From assembly GCF_030407815.1 (NCBI RefSeq), contig NZ_JASDCS010000011.1, positions 1 to 64,000 on the forward strand: a DNA stretch of 64,000 nucleotides. The letters are read 5' to 3'. Numbering within the stretch: position 1 is the stretch's first letter; every line of letters starts with the position of its first letter. The notes beneath the pieces are model-generated. The model saw nothing but the letters and a program-made list of their open reading frames with translations, made no database searches and had not been told where the DNA came from. Source of the DNA: Psychrobacter sp. APC 3281. Lineage in GTDB: Bacteria; Pseudomonadota; Gammaproteobacteria; Pseudomonadales; Moraxellaceae. The translations under genes and the position numbers were made by a program. Positions 46,323 to 56,351 of the stretch are shown here, one piece after another.

Positions 46323-47285
46323 ATGTCTGATGCACCAGCACTCTCCATAAAAAACCTATCCAAGACCTACGACAATGGGTTTTCGGCATTAAAAGGGGTT
46401 GATTTAACGGTACCACAAGGTGGATTCTTTGCGTTACTTGGGCCAAATGGCGCAGGTAAATCTACCATGATTGGTATTATTAGCTCATTGTTTAAACCAA
46501 CCACCGGTAGCGTTCATATTTTCGGCACAGACCTATTAGAGAACCCTTCGATTGCCAAGCAATATCTTGGCGTTGTACCGCAAGAATTTAACTTTAATAT
46601 GTTTGAAAAAGTCGAAGATATCCTGATTACGCAAGCGGGTTATTTTGGTATTCCTGCAAAAGAAGCCAAACCACGCGCAAAGAGACTATTAACCGCGCTA
46701 GGACTATGGGATAAACGCGACAGTAAATCACGTGAGCTATCTGGTGGTATGAAACGCCGCTTGATGATTGCCCGTGCTTTGATTCATAAACCAAAGCTAT
46801 TGATTCTTGATGAGCCAACTGCTGGTGTTGATATCGAGCTTCGCCGTTCAATGTGGGAATTCATGCAGCAGATTAATATCGAAGAAAACACCACTATTAT
46901 TCTGACGACTCATTATCTCGAAGAAGCTGAGCAATTATGTAAACGCATTGCGATCTTGGATCACGGCGAGATTCGAATCAATACAGAAATGAAAGAGCTA
47001 CTGGCGCAGTTGTCGGTAGAGACGTTTGTATTTGATTTGGATACGCCGCTCACTGAGCAATTGGCTCTGACAGGAGTCACAGGGGTCTCGCAACCAGATG
47101 AGCAAACGTTAGAAGTTACCTTGACAGAAGGTGAGTCACTAAACGGTGTCTTTGATCAGTTGTCTGAGAAAGGTATCAGTGTGGCAAGTATGCGCAATAA
47201 AGCCAACCGACTAGAAGAGTTATTTATGCGCTTGGTAGACAAAAACATTCAAAGTGCAGATAGCATGAAGGAGGCGGGATTATGA
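46323..47285 (+). CDS. yadG: ABC-2 exporter ATPase, YadG
   Basis: A 320-residue ATPase. Walker A GPNGAGKST near residues 43-51, Q-loop in VVPQEFNFN, signature LSGGMKRRLMIARAL near 139-153, Walker B LLILDEPTAGVD near 160-171, H-loop TTHYLEEAE. The C-terminal region (MRNKANRLEELFMRLV) matches E. coli YadG. The ATG at 46323 has AAGAGG 7 bases upstream. Its stop overlaps the permease start by four bases (ATGA), so the two are coupled. The substrate is unknown. Confidence 0.92.
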   Translation: MSDAPALSIKNLSKTYDNGFSALKGVDLTVPQGGFFALLGPNGAGKSTMIGIISSLFKPTTGSVHIFGTDLLENPSIAKQYLGVVPQEFNFNMFEKVEDILITQAGYFGIPAKEAKPRAKRLLTALGLWDKRDSKSRELSGGMKRRLMIARALIHKPKLLILDEPTAGVDIELRRSMWEFMQQINIEENTTIILTTHYLEEAEQLCKRIAILDHGEIRINTEMKELLAQLSVETFVFDLDTPLTEQLALTGVTGVSQPDEQTLEVTLTEGESLNGVFDQLSEKGISVASMRNKANRLEELFMRLVDKNIQSADSMKEAGL

Positions 47286-48088
47286 GTCAGGAACTAATCG
47301 ATCATAATAAAACCATGTCATTGAGTAAGAAGTGGATTGCGTTTCGTACTATTTGGTTCAAAGAAGTGCGCCGTATTTTACGTATTTGGCCGCAGACGTT
47401 GCTACCACCAGTTATCACGATGAGTCTGTATTTTGTCATTTTTGGTAAGATGATTGGCTCGCGTGTGGGTGAGATGGGCGGTGTGCCATACATGCAGTTC
47501 ATTGTGCCTGGTTTGATCATGATGTCGATCATTACCAACAGTTACTCTAACGTCGTCTCAAGCTTCTTTAGTGCTAAGTTCACGTCTAGTATCGAAGAGC
47601 TTTTGGTCTCACCCGTATCCAAGCATGCTATTTTGATGGGTTATATCAGTGGTGGTATCTTCCGTGGACTGGCTATCGGTGTGATTGTATCGATAGTGGC
47701 GCTGTTCTTTACCGATCTTGGTATTGAGCATTTATTTGTGACTGTATTTACGGTACTTGGCACGTCTATCTTGTTTTCATTAGGCGGTTTTATCAATGCG
47801 GTATTTGCACGCTCATTTGATGATATCTCTATCATCCCAAGCTTTGTATTGACGCCATTGACCTATCTTGGCGGTGTGTTTTATTCGATGGAGAATTTAT
47901 CGCCATTTTGGCAAAATATCTCGCTATTGAACCCTATCGTTTATATGGTCAACTCATTCCGTTACGGTATTCTTGGCTATTCTGATGTCAATGTTTGGTA
48001 TTCGATGGCGGCTATTTTTGTGTTCTGTGCGATATTCTATACCATCGCCTATCGCTTGCTAAGTAACGGTTCACGTGTACGTTTGTAG
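47282..48088 (+). CDS. yadH: ABC-2 exporter permease, YadH
   Basis: A 268-residue integral membrane protein with six helices. The EVRRILRIWPQTLLPPVITMSLYF N-terminal region, YMQFIVPGLIMMSIITNSY near 80-100 and SFDDISIIPSFVLTPLTYLGGVFYS near 178-202 match E. coli YadH closely. ABC-2 transporters usually export drugs, lipids or polysaccharides. It overlaps yadG by four bases and is followed by queF 65 bases later. Confidence 0.92.
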   Translation: MSQELIDHNKTMSLSKKWIAFRTIWFKEVRRILRIWPQTLLPPVITMSLYFVIFGKMIGSRVGEMGGVPYMQFIVPGLIMMSIITNSYSNVVSSFFSAKFTSSIEELLVSPVSKHAILMGYISGGIFRGLAIGVIVSIVALFFTDLGIEHLFVTVFTVLGTSILFSLGGFINAVFARSFDDISIIPSFVLTPLTYLGGVFYSMENLSPFWQNISLLNPIVYMVNSFRYGILGYSDVNVWYSMAAIFVFCAIFYTIAYRLLSNGSRVRL

Positions 48089-48153
48089 TGTGTATTATTC
48101 GCTAAGCATATTATTTAGAGCAAATTTAAAACGGTTTAATATTAGGAAGACAG

Positions 48154-49038
48154 ATGAGTATTCACGGTATCTTGGGTGAGCAAACTACAGACTATCCAAC
48201 TGAGTATAGCCCAGAGACGCTATATCCGATTGCGCGCAGCATGGGACGTGATGCGATTGGTTGGCAAGACGACAAGCTAGCCGTTGGTGTCGATTGGTGG
48301 CAGGCTTTTGAGATATCTTGGTTAAATCCGCAAGGTATCTCGCAAGTGGCTATCGCACGCTTTAGTATCCCTGCTAGCTCACCGTTTATCGTAGAATCAA
48401 AATCGCTTAAGCTATATTTGAATAGTATTAACTTTACCGAGTTCGCCAGTTGGAACGATGTACAAGCGTTGATTGCGAAAGACTTGTCAGCTTGTTTGCA
48501 AGCAGACGTACAGGTAGCATTATTTGGTTTGAATGATGATCTAGATGGTAACGAAACAGCGTTATTGATCGCTCAGCCTGAGGGTGTTTGTATTGATGAG
48601 GCACTAGCAGATAGCACGGATAAAGTTGCATTAACGGAACATCCTGATGCGTCATTGCTAAGTACTAACGAATTAGAGGCTAGCGACGAAAGCGTGGCAA
48701 GTGATGGTACGCAGCCGTATACCTTTTATTCCAATCTACTGCGTAGTAACTGCCCAGTGACCAATCAACCAGATTGGGGTACGTTGGCCGTATCAATTAC
48801 TACTGATAAGCCTTTTAATAATGCAAATATGCTGCGTTATATATTGAGCTTCCGTCAGCACAATGGTTTCCATGAGCAGTGTGTCGAGCAGATATTTGCT
48901 GATTTAAGCCAATACTATCAGCCAAGTGAGCTAATGGTACGGGCATGGTATACGCGCCGCGGTGGTATCGATATCAATCCATGCCGTGTCAGTGATATAC
49001 GTTTATTGCCTAAGCCAAGCCGTTTGATCCGCCAGTAA
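48154..49038 (+). CDS. queF: NADPH-dependent 7-cyano-7-deazaguanine reductase, long form
   Basis: A 294-residue enzyme that reduces preQ0 to preQ1 in queuosine synthesis. The catalytic Cys is in RSNCPVTNQPDWG near residues 206-218 and its partner Asp is in the same block. SFRQHNGFHEQCVE near 232-245 and RRGGIDINPCRV near 275-286 complete the C-terminal half. The N-terminal half is the degenerate second T-fold of the long type. About 25 residues around position 165-195 (Ser/Glu/Asp-rich) are an insert relative to E. coli. A good ribosome site (AGGAAGA) precedes the ATG. Confidence 0.93.
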   Translation: MSIHGILGEQTTDYPTEYSPETLYPIARSMGRDAIGWQDDKLAVGVDWWQAFEISWLNPQGISQVAIARFSIPASSPFIVESKSLKLYLNSINFTEFASWNDVQALIAKDLSACLQADVQVALFGLNDDLDGNETALLIAQPEGVCIDEALADSTDKVALTEHPDASLLSTNELEASDESVASDGTQPYTFYSNLLRSNCPVTNQPDWGTLAVSITTDKPFNNANMLRYILSFRQHNGFHEQCVEQIFADLSQYYQPSELMVRAWYTRRGGIDINPCRVSDIRLLPKPSRLIRQ

Positions 49039-49098
49039 GTTCTTGCTAAAAATACGATGTTCATAAAAATACAATGTTAAATAGTTTTTAAGCTCATA

Positions 49099-49138
49099 AA
49101 AAAGCGCTTATCTCACATGGTGAGATAGGCGCTTTTTG
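49099..49138 (+). terminator. shared bidirectional terminator of queF and proS
   Basis: AAAAAGCGCTTATCTCA and TGAGATAGGCGCTTTTT pair with one wobble around a five-base loop. A- and T-runs on both sides serve queF (+) and proS (-). Confidence 0.9.
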
Positions 49139-49161
49139 TTATATAGTCTTTAATTACAAGA

Positions 49162-50880
49162 CTATTTACCGCTTACTTTTGCCATGACTTCTTCACGGCT
49201 TAGCATTTGCTTTTCGGCTTCACGGCGATTGACGTACTCATACTTGTCTTCAGCCAAGTTACGATCAGAAACGACGATACGATGCGGTATACCAATCAAC
49301 TCAAGATCAGCAAACTTAACGCCTGGGCGCTCGTTACGATCGTCCAGTAGTACGTTGATGCCTTGAGCTTTTAACTCTTCATACAGAGCGGTTGCCGTCT
49401 GCATGACCGTCTCTTCTTTAGACTTCATCGGGATGATAGCGACTTCAAAAGGAGCGATTGAATCATCAACCGTTGGCGTTTTTGGCCACATGATGCCGTT
49501 TTCATCATTGTTCTGCTCGATAGCAGCGGCAATGATACGGCTAACACCAATACCATAACAGCCCATCATCAAGGTGACAGGTTTGCCATCTTCACCAGAA
49601 ACCGTACAGTTCATCGCTTGTGAGTATTTATCACCCAACTGGAAGATATGACCGACTTCGATACCACGTTTGATTTTTAGGCTGCCTTTACCATCAGGAG
49701 ACGGGTCGCCTTCTTGTACATTGCGCACATCAACGATGCGAGTAATACGAGTATCACGCGCCCAGTTCATACCGATAGTATGTTTGTTCACTTCGTTTGC
49801 ACCGCAGACAAAATCTGAAAGCGCCGCTGCTGAACGATCAACAAATACAGGCATATCTAAATTAACGCCGATATAGCCTTTATGCAGACCTGCTGCTTTT
49901 AGCTCTTCGTCAGATGCTAATGTCAATGGTACGTTGGCTTCTTCGATTTTCTCAGCTTTAATAGTGTTGAGCTGATGATCGCCGCGCAACACGATAGCAA
50001 TCAGTTGTGGCTCATCATTCTCGGTATGACCATGAACGATCAAGGTTTTAACCGTCGTTTCTAACGGGATATCCAAGTGTTCAGCAACCATTTTACAGCT
50101 GGTCATGCCTTCAGTTAGAACGTCTTCACGCTCCATTTTTGGCGGTTGACGCTCAGCAGTGCTGACAGATTCTGCTAGCTCTACGTTGGCTGCATAGTCA
50201 GATGAGTCCGAAAACGCAATATCGTCCTCGCCGCTATCTGCCAATACATGGAACTCATGTGAGGCAAAACCACCGATAGAGCCTGTATCTGCTTGTACCG
50301 CACGGAAATCTAAGCCCAAGCGGGTAAAGATGCGTGTATAAGCGTCATACATGTCATGGTAAGTCTTGGCCAATGAGGCTTGATCCACATGGAAAGAGTA
50401 AGCATCTTTCATGGTGAATTCACGTGCGCGCATCACACCGAAGCGTGGACGAATCTCATCACGGAATTTACCTTGAATCTGAAAGAACGTAATCGGTAGT
50501 TGTTTATAACTACGTAGCTCACCTTGTGCTAGATTGGTGATGACTTCTTCGTGCGTTGGACCAAGTACAAAGTCGCGATCATGACGGTCTTTGAAGCGCA
50601 ATAACTCAGGACCATAATCATCAAAACGTCCGGTCGTCTGCCAAAGTTCAGCAGGCTGAGTCATCGGCATTAGCACTTCTTGTGCACCAACGTTTTGCAT
50701 CTCTTCACGAACAATGCGTTCGACCTTTTGCAAGACGCGCAGACCCATAGGCAACCAAATATACAATCCAGAAGCAATCTTGCGGATAAGACCAGCACGC
50801 ACCATCAATTGGCTTGAGGCAATGTCGGCGTCACTTGGGGTTTCTTTTAGTGTGGCAAATAAAAATTGACTGGCTTTCAT
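49162..50880 (-). CDS. proS: prolyl-tRNA synthetase, bacterial type with editing domain
   Basis: A 572-residue class II synthetase that charges tRNA-Pro. Motif 1 around [16 protein letters not shown], motif 2 in [25 protein letters not shown] near 136-160, the inserted YbaK-like editing domain at about 230-390 ([21 protein letters not shown]), and motif 3 [13 protein letters not shown] near 440-452. The anticodon-binding domain closes the protein. Length matches the bacterial form. It is monocistronic between a shared terminator and a long leader region. Confidence 0.97.
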   Translation of the reverse strand: MKASQFLFATLKETPSDADIASSQLMVRAGLIRKIASGLYIWLPMGLRVLQKVERIVREEMQNVGAQEVLMPMTQPAELWQTTGRFDDYGPELLRFKDRHDRDFVLGPTHEEVITNLAQGELRSYKQLPITFFQIQGKFRDEIRPRFGVMRAREFTMKDAYSFHVDQASLAKTYHDMYDAYTRIFTRLGLDFRAVQADTGSIGGFASHEFHVLADSGEDDIAFSDSSDYAANVELAESVSTAERQPPKMEREDVLTEGMTSCKMVAEHLDIPLETTVKTLIVHGHTENDEPQLIAIVLRGDHQLNTIKAEKIEEANVPLTLASDEELKAAGLHKGYIGVNLDMPVFVDRSAAALSDFVCGANEVNKHTIGMNWARDTRITRIVDVRNVQEGDPSPDGKGSLKIKRGIEVGHIFQLGDKYSQAMNCTVSGEDGKPVTLMMGCYGIGVSRIIAAAIEQNNDENGIMWPKTPTVDDSIAPFEVAIIPMKSKEETVMQTATALYEELKAQGINVLLDDRNERPGVKFADLELIGIPHRIVVSDRNLAEDKYEYVNRREAEKQMLSREEVMAKVSGK

Positions 50881-51473
50881 AAATAAAGCGTAACCTTATC
50901 AACGATAAAAAAATAAGAAATAGTAGGATGTTGAGCGTATGGCTAATCGTTTCATTGCCGCCGCAAGCTTACCTTTATCACTTAGCAATAATCTAGGGTA
51001 TTTCCTAGTTACCAACCTGCTTATATACAAAGCACATCAGTAAAAACCACTCTCATAAAAGAGAGGCAAATTTGATTTGATGTATCAATATGCCAAAAAT
51101 GCAATATATTCAGGTCAAAACCCTGATAAATGCTTTAAGACTGACATTTTATTCATACAATCTGACTATGTTAGGTAAAGTTCGCCTAAGACGCAATGAC
51201 TTTTTGTCTTTTCAGACCGAACGTGACGCAAAGGCTTCAATAAGGGATAAATAATTGAACTATTCATATGATTTTATAGCGAAAGTACTGCTTATTTTGG
51301 CGACAGTTTATTGAGGTGGTTGCGTAGAGGTTTATGGATAAAGTTATGTAGAGGAATGGTAGCCATTACTTGAAGTTACTGCACAATAGTCGCATTTATA
51401 GACTAAGCATCTGTTCCATTTTTACAACGCTCTTAGCCTTACCAAACGATGCAATATTATAAAGGTAGCTTCT
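50881..51473. other. gene-free divergent region between proS and the DUF4230 gene
   Basis: About 590 bases holding the proS promoter (leftward) and the DUF4230 promoter (rightward). A small hairpin CTCTC ... GAGAG lies near 51051-51066. No T-box-like element is evident and no open frame is credible. Confidence 0.45.
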
Positions 51474-52214
51474 ATGGATAATCCTGATATGAATAACGCT
51501 AAAGCCACTCAAAAGCCTGAGAAACGTCCTATTGCGACAATGTCGTGGGTGATATTACTCATTGGCTTAGTAGCGATTGTCTTTGCTATTTATAGCGCGC
51601 AAAACAAACCAGAAGAAGCGCCGATAGAAACTATTACTCGCGAAGGGGTGGTTACGCAAATTCAGCAGTTAAATCGCTTACATACCGTCGCATTTAGTGT
51701 CGATACAGTGATTACGAGCGAGCGACCTGGGAGCTGGATGAAACTGTGGCAGGATGAGCAAAAGGCATTGTTTATCGCTCATGGTCGCGTAGAAGCAGGC
51801 GTTGATTTGAGTGCACTGACACCTGAGATGGTACAAGTAGTGCAACCTGCTCAAGCTAATGAGGATGAAGAGCAAGTAGCTGAGCCCAGCTCTCCAGCTG
51901 CCACTATGCCACAAATCAATATTACTTTGCCGCCCATAGAGATATTTTCAGTATATCTAGATGATATTGAGATTTATGACTGGCAGACAGGAGCTTTTGG
52001 CATGATGCAAGTCGATCCTAAGATATTGGCACAAGCACAGACCATGGCAAAAAAAGAAGTGTTAGAGCGTGCCTGCCGAGGAGATGTCATGAATATGGCG
52101 CTGCAAAATGCCCAAACCCAATTGCAGCAGCTGTTTGCACTCACAGGAGCGGTAGTGACGGTTACCACTCAGGGCGCGGGCGCGTGTCAGTTGCCAGTCA
52201 CTACCAATGGCTAG
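51474..52214 (+). CDS. DUF4230 membrane-anchored protein
   Basis: A 246-residue protein. Residues 24-45 are a hydrophobic anchor; the rest is outside the cytoplasm. The DUF4230 core includes FIAHGRVEAGVDLSALTPEMVQV near residues 100-122 and INITLPPIEIFSVYLDDIEIYD near 148-170. Family function is unknown. AAGGTAGC lies before the ATG. An acidic stretch (ANEDEEQVAEPS) interrupts the domain. It is convergent with the photolyase gene, only 22 bases apart. Confidence 0.75.
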   Translation: MDNPDMNNAKATQKPEKRPIATMSWVILLIGLVAIVFAIYSAQNKPEEAPIETITREGVVTQIQQLNRLHTVAFSVDTVITSERPGSWMKLWQDEQKALFIAHGRVEAGVDLSALTPEMVQVVQPAQANEDEEQVAEPSSPAATMPQINITLPPIEIFSVYLDDIEIYDWQTGAFGMMQVDPKILAQAQTMAKKEVLERACRGDVMNMALQNAQTQLQQLFALTGAVVTVTTQGAGACQLPVTTNG

Positions 52215-52236
52215 TCTGCCAGTTATTTTTTTAAAC

Positions 52237-53901
52237 TTAAGCTTCTTTTTTAAATTCGGCAATAGCTAGCTTGCGTGCCGATTTATGCTCGACCATTGGC
52301 GCAGGATAGTCGACATCGGCAAACTTACCACCTTTTGCCAATTCTTTACGCATCTTGTCTTCGTTGTGCAAGATACTGTTAGGAATATCTTTTAACTCTG
52401 GTAGCCAAGTTTTAATAAACAGAGCTTTAGAATCGTGCGTATTGGCTTGGCTAAAGGGGTTCATAATACGGAAGTAGGGCGCTGAGTCCGTACCTGTCGA
52501 CGCGCTCCATTGCCAACCGCCGTTATTGGACGCAAAATCCCCATCTATTAGTTGTTGCATAAAGTAACGCTCACCCAAGCGCCAATCAATCAATAAATCC
52601 TTCGTCAAAAACATCGCGGTGACCATTCGCAGGCGATTATGCATAAAACCTGTCGCATTCAGGCAACGCATTGCTGCATCTACGAGCGGTACGCCTGTCT
52701 TACCAGTGCACCATGTCATAAAATCATCATTGTCATATGACCAATTAACCTTATTGTCGGTATCTTCTTTATAAGCCTTATGACGAATCAGATTTGGTTT
52801 TTCGACCAGTACATGGCGATAAAAGTCTCGCCACGCAAGCTCACTTATCCAGCGATTGATGTCTTCATTATCACCATCATTGCCGTGTAGCTTTTCTTGT
52901 GCTTTGCTCGCCTGTAGATAGCAGAGTCTAGGACTGATAGAGCCTATGGTGAGGTAAGCTGATAGCTGGCTGGTGGCATGTAGGTGCGGTACATCACGGC
53001 TCACATCATAATCATTGATATCATCATCGACGAATGCCTCTAGACGCTGGCAAGCGGCAGACTCACCTGCAGGATAGGCGTCTCTTGCTTGGTCAAGCTG
53101 AGCTGTCATATCGATATGTTGCAATGACTCGTTGTTCTCTAATGTCTGCTGATAGTCACTGAGCATTTTCTCACTTAGTGCTTCGATATCGTCGATTGTA
53201 TTGGCAAACGTTTGCGATGATGGTAGTTTGATTTTATAATCGCTATCCACTGCGGATGCTTCATGCATTTGGATGGTGCTGACGTCCAACGTATGTCGCC
53301 ATTTTTTATAAAATGGGGTGAAGACCTTATACATACTATCGCCATCATTGGTCGTAATGCTTTGCGGTGGCAAAATGCATTGGTCATGCCAGCGGACAAA
53401 CTCGATATCGCCTTTTGCAAGTTGTTTGCTTAATTGTTCATCACGATCAATCTCATTGCCTTCGTACTCGTGATTAGCCATGACGCAGCTGATTTCATTG
53501 TCATTGCATAAAGTCGTGAGCGCTTCTATACAGTCAGTAAAGCTTGGACAGTGTTGTACTGTTAAGGTGATGTTCAGTTTTGATTGCAATTCCTTTGCTA
53601 GAATAGGTAGCGTGCGAGCAATATGATCGACTTGTACAAGGGACGTATCGTGTGCTTTCCACTGCTCAGGCGTCAAAAAGAATACGGCAGACACTGAAGC
53701 GTTGTCTTCCTTTGCACGTTCACAAAGCGCTGCTAAAGCGGTATTGTCATGAATGCGTAGGTCACGACGAAACCACATCAAGTAATGCGGTGGATTTTTG
53801 CTAGTAGCATTGTCGGTAGTATCAGTATCAGTATCAGTATCAGTATCAGTATCAGTATCAGTATCAGTATCAGTAGCGGCTGTCTGTGCAGTCTTAGACA
53901 T
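52237..53901 (-). CDS. phrB: deoxyribodipyrimidine photolyase (CPD class I)
   Basis: A 554-residue flavoprotein that repairs UV cyclobutane dimers using blue light. The N-terminal antenna domain starts MWFRRDLRIHDNTAL near residue 43. The FAD domain has WRDFYRHVL near 360, GVPLVDAAMRCLNATGFMHNRLRM near 395-418, and GGWQWSASTGTDSAPYFRI near 460-478. Ahead of MWFRRDL is an extra run of about 40 residues with nine consecutive Thr-Asp repeats, coded by a hexanucleotide tract. The ATG at 53901 is used; a TTG lies just upstream. A DUF2256 pair, which often accompanies photolyases, is far away here. Confidence 0.93.
   Translation of the reverse strand: MSKTAQTAATDTDTDTDTDTDTDTDTDTTDNATSKNPPHYLMWFRRDLRIHDNTALAALCERAKEDNASVSAVFFLTPEQWKAHDTSLVQVDHIARTLPILAKELQSKLNITLTVQHCPSFTDCIEALTTLCNDNEISCVMANHEYEGNEIDRDEQLSKQLAKGDIEFVRWHDQCILPPQSITTNDGDSMYKVFTPFYKKWRHTLDVSTIQMHEASAVDSDYKIKLPSSQTFANTIDDIEALSEKMLSDYQQTLENNESLQHIDMTAQLDQARDAYPAGESAACQRLEAFVDDDINDYDVSRDVPHLHATSQLSAYLTIGSISPRLCYLQASKAQEKLHGNDGDNEDINRWISELAWRDFYRHVLVEKPNLIRHKAYKEDTDNKVNWSYDNDDFMTWCTGKTGVPLVDAAMRCLNATGFMHNRLRMVTAMFLTKDLLIDWRLGERYFMQQLIDGDFASNNGGWQWSASTGTDSAPYFRIMNPFSQANTHDSKALFIKTWLPELKDIPNSILHNEDKMRKELAKGGKFADVDYPAPMVEHKSARKLAIAEFKKEA
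53821..53874. repeat. hexanucleotide tract (ATCAGT) x 9 in phrB
   Basis: Nine perfect copies of ATCAGT (54 bases). On the minus strand each codes Thr-Asp. Copy number changes would alter the N-terminal tail of the photolyase in steps of two residues without shifting the frame. Confidence 0.97.
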
Positions 53902-54057
53902 CAAAGTATCCCTATATTAATCAATCGCAATCATAAACAAAACTAAGGATAAAAGTATGCTAGGATAAGTTTTTGGATGCAATGGCTTTGCTGTTTGGTT
54001 AACAAAACCTCATCACATCTAACGATTTATCTTTGGCTTGAACCTATCTGATGCCGC

Positions 54058-54063
54058 TATAAT
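54058..54063 (+). promoter_or_regulatory. -10 box of the trpF promoter
   Basis: A perfect TATAAT lies 39 bases before the trpF ATG. The best -35 is TTGGCT, 19 bases upstream, slightly long. No trp leader peptide or attenuator is seen. Confidence 0.45.
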
Positions 54064-54102
54064 TGGTGTCATATTTAGTACCATGAAACGCAAGGTCACA
54101 AA

Positions 54103-54774
54103 ATGCACGTTAAGTTTTGCGGGTTTACTCAGCTTAGTGATATACAGACTGCGGCACAGTTAGGTGCAGATGCAGTGGGTTTGGTGTTTTATCCACCAAG
54201 TCCACGTGCGGTCACGATAGAGCAGGCGCAAACCCTGAGTGCTGCCGTACCTGCTTTTGTCAGCGTGGTGGCATTGGTAGTCAATATGCCCAAAGATGAG
54301 CTAATCAAATTAGCAAACAACGTCTCTTTTGATATTATCCAATTCCATGGTGATGAAACACCTGAGCAATGCCAACAGCTGGCAGGTATGGTCAATAAAC
54401 GCTGGATCAAAGCATTGCGTATCAATACAGAGCAAGACAGTCTCGATAGTGTTCGCGTCCAAATTAATCAATTTGCGACCGCAGGTGCCAGTAGTATTTT
54501 ATTGGATGCTTATCATCAGCATAAGTATGGCGGTACAGGCGCACGTTTTGACTGGAGTCTCATTCCACATGACAGCGCACTGCCGATCGTTTTGGCTGGT
54601 GGACTCGATGCTGACAATGTTGCCGCGACATTAGATTTACCTATTTATGGCGTCGATGTGAGCGGTGGTATTGAGGTTGATAAAGGTAAAAAAGATGCTG
54701 CCAAAATGCGTGCCTTTATGAAAGCGGTCAAGCGCGATCGATGGCAAAACGCTACGGTCACTGGCGCCATCTAA
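54103..54774 (+). CDS. trpF: phosphoribosylanthranilate isomerase
   Basis: A 223-residue TIM-barrel enzyme that isomerises phosphoribosylanthranilate in tryptophan synthesis. The catalytic Cys is in VKFCGFTQ near residues 3-10. DAVGLVFYPPSPRAV lies near 23-37, the catalytic Asp is in LLDAYHQHKYGGTGARFDW near 126-144, and the C-terminal phosphate site is in LAGGLDADNV and VDVSGGIE near 164-190. It is the first of the trpF-trpB-trpA-accD-folC run. Confidence 0.95.
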   Translation: MHVKFCGFTQLSDIQTAAQLGADAVGLVFYPPSPRAVTIEQAQTLSAAVPAFVSVVALVVNMPKDELIKLANNVSFDIIQFHGDETPEQCQQLAGMVNKRWIKALRINTEQDSLDSVRVQINQFATAGASSILLDAYHQHKYGGTGARFDWSLIPHDSALPIVLAGGLDADNVAATLDLPIYGVDVSGGIEVDKGKKDAAKMRAFMKAVKRDRWQNATVTGAI

Positions 54775-54934
54775 GTAGGTTTGTATCAAGCTATTCGCTA
54801 TACGTAATCTGCTTAGTTGATCGTTATTCCGATTTTTCTGCTTAAATCTTATTAGATTGTTATCCCTTTTATTATTTTCTCTCTATTTATCTAAAGTTAT
54901 CTAAAAAATACCACTTATTACAGTAGGAATTATC

Positions 54935-56209
54935 ATGAGTCATGTCGAGAACAAAGATTTATCTGCTACCGCACAATCTGTAAATACTTTTACCAACCCT
55001 GAAAATGTACAGGACTTTAACCAGTATCCTGATGCGCGCGGTCACTTTGGTGTACATGGGGGGCGTTTTGTCTCTGAGACGCTAATGGCTGCTCTAGAAG
55101 AGCTAGAAACGCTTTATACCAAAGTAAAAGCAGACCCAGCATTCTGGGAAGAGTATCACAACGATTTGGTCAATTATGTCGGTCGTCCAACGCCGCTGTA
55201 TCATGCTAAGCGTTTGAGCGATGAGATTGGCGGTGCGCAAATTTACTTCAAACGTGAAGATCTAAACCATACAGGCGCGCATAAAGTAAATAACACCATT
55301 GGTCAGGCACTGCTTGCCAAAATGTGTGGCAAAAAACGTATCATCGCTGAGACTGGTGCAGGACAGCATGGCGTCGCGACGGCAACGATTGCGGCACGCT
55401 TAGGGCTAGAGTGTATCGTCTATATGGGTGCTGACGATGTCGAGCGTCAAAAAATGAACGTCTATCGTATGCGCTTGCTTGGCGCAACAGTTGTGCCAGT
55501 CACTTCTGGCTCACGCACGCTCAAAGACGCCATGAACGAAGCCATGCGTGACTGGGTGACCAATGTCGATAGCACCTATTACATTATCGGTACTGTGGCA
55601 GGCCCGCATCCTTATCCGCTATTGGTTCGTGATTTCCAAGCGATTATCGGTAAAGAAGCACGCATTCAGCATCTAGAAAAAACAGGCAAAATGCCTGATG
55701 CATTGGTTGCGTGTGTCGGTGGCGGCTCGAACGCGATTGGTTTGTTCTTTGACTTCCTAAACGATACTGAAGTTAAAATGTATGGTGTTGAAGCAACAGG
55801 TGATGGTATCGAGTCAGGTCGTCATTCAGCACCATTGGCTGCTGGTCGTATCGGTGTACTGCATGGTAACCGTACTTACCTAATGGCAGATGATGATGGC
55901 CAGATTCAAGAGACGCATTCTATCTCAGCGGGTCTTGATTATCCTGGTGTCGGCCCAGAGCATAGCTTCCTAAAAGATATGAAGCGTGTTGAGTATGTCG
56001 GCTGTACTGACAAAGAAGCGTTGGAAGGCTTCCATGAAGCAACTCGCAAGGAAGGCATCATCCCTGCGCTTGAGACTGCTCATGCCGTCGCTTATGCATT
56101 GAAACTGGCTAAAACCATGACGCCTGACCAAACGATCATCGTTAATATGTCAGGTCGCGGTGACAAGGATCTGCATTCAGTGATGAAAGCAGAAGGGATT
56201 GAGTTGTAG
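54935..56209 (+). CDS. trpB: tryptophan synthase beta chain
   Basis: A 424-residue PLP enzyme that joins indole with serine. The PLP Lys is in [10 protein letters not shown] near residues 108-117. The phosphate loop is GGGSNAIG near 258-265. The ammonium/active-site block [13 protein letters not shown] lies near 130-142 and the C-terminal part ends GDKDLHSV. The first 28 residues are an extension before DARGHFG. It lies 160 bases after trpF. It works as a complex with TrpA, which passes indole through the tunnel. Confidence 0.97.
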   Translation: MSHVENKDLSATAQSVNTFTNPENVQDFNQYPDARGHFGVHGGRFVSETLMAALEELETLYTKVKADPAFWEEYHNDLVNYVGRPTPLYHAKRLSDEIGGAQIYFKREDLNHTGAHKVNNTIGQALLAKMCGKKRIIAETGAGQHGVATATIAARLGLECIVYMGADDVERQKMNVYRMRLLGATVVPVTSGSRTLKDAMNEAMRDWVTNVDSTYYIIGTVAGPHPYPLLVRDFQAIIGKEARIQHLEKTGKMPDALVACVGGGSNAIGLFFDFLNDTEVKMYGVEATGDGIESGRHSAPLAAGRIGVLHGNRTYLMADDDGQIQETHSISAGLDYPGVGPEHSFLKDMKRVEYVGCTDKEALEGFHEATRKEGIIPALETAHAVAYALKLAKTMTPDQTIIVNMSGRGDKDLHSVMKAEGIEL

Positions 56210-56271
56210 TAACGAGTATCTTTATAAGTTATCAAATTTATAAGTTACTAGATTTTTCTTTATAAGAAAAA

Positions 56272-56323
56272 TTGTTTGACCTTTTATTGTTCAATATGGA
56301 TTATTAAACGAAAGGTCAAACAA
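56272..56323. repeat. perfect 13-base inverted repeat between trpB and trpA
   Basis: TTGTTTGACCTTT at 56272-56284 and its exact reverse complement at 56311-56323 flank a 26-base loop. No T-run follows, so it is not a terminator. It lies 29 bases before the trpA start, just after two direct copies of TTTATAAGTTA. Confidence 0.85.
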
Positions 56324-56351
56324 GCCAGTTTATAACAATTAAGAGACCACT

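Noticed and set aside
53821-53874. CRISPR-like repeat
   Set aside because: The units are contiguous hexamers with no spacers and lie in a coding frame.
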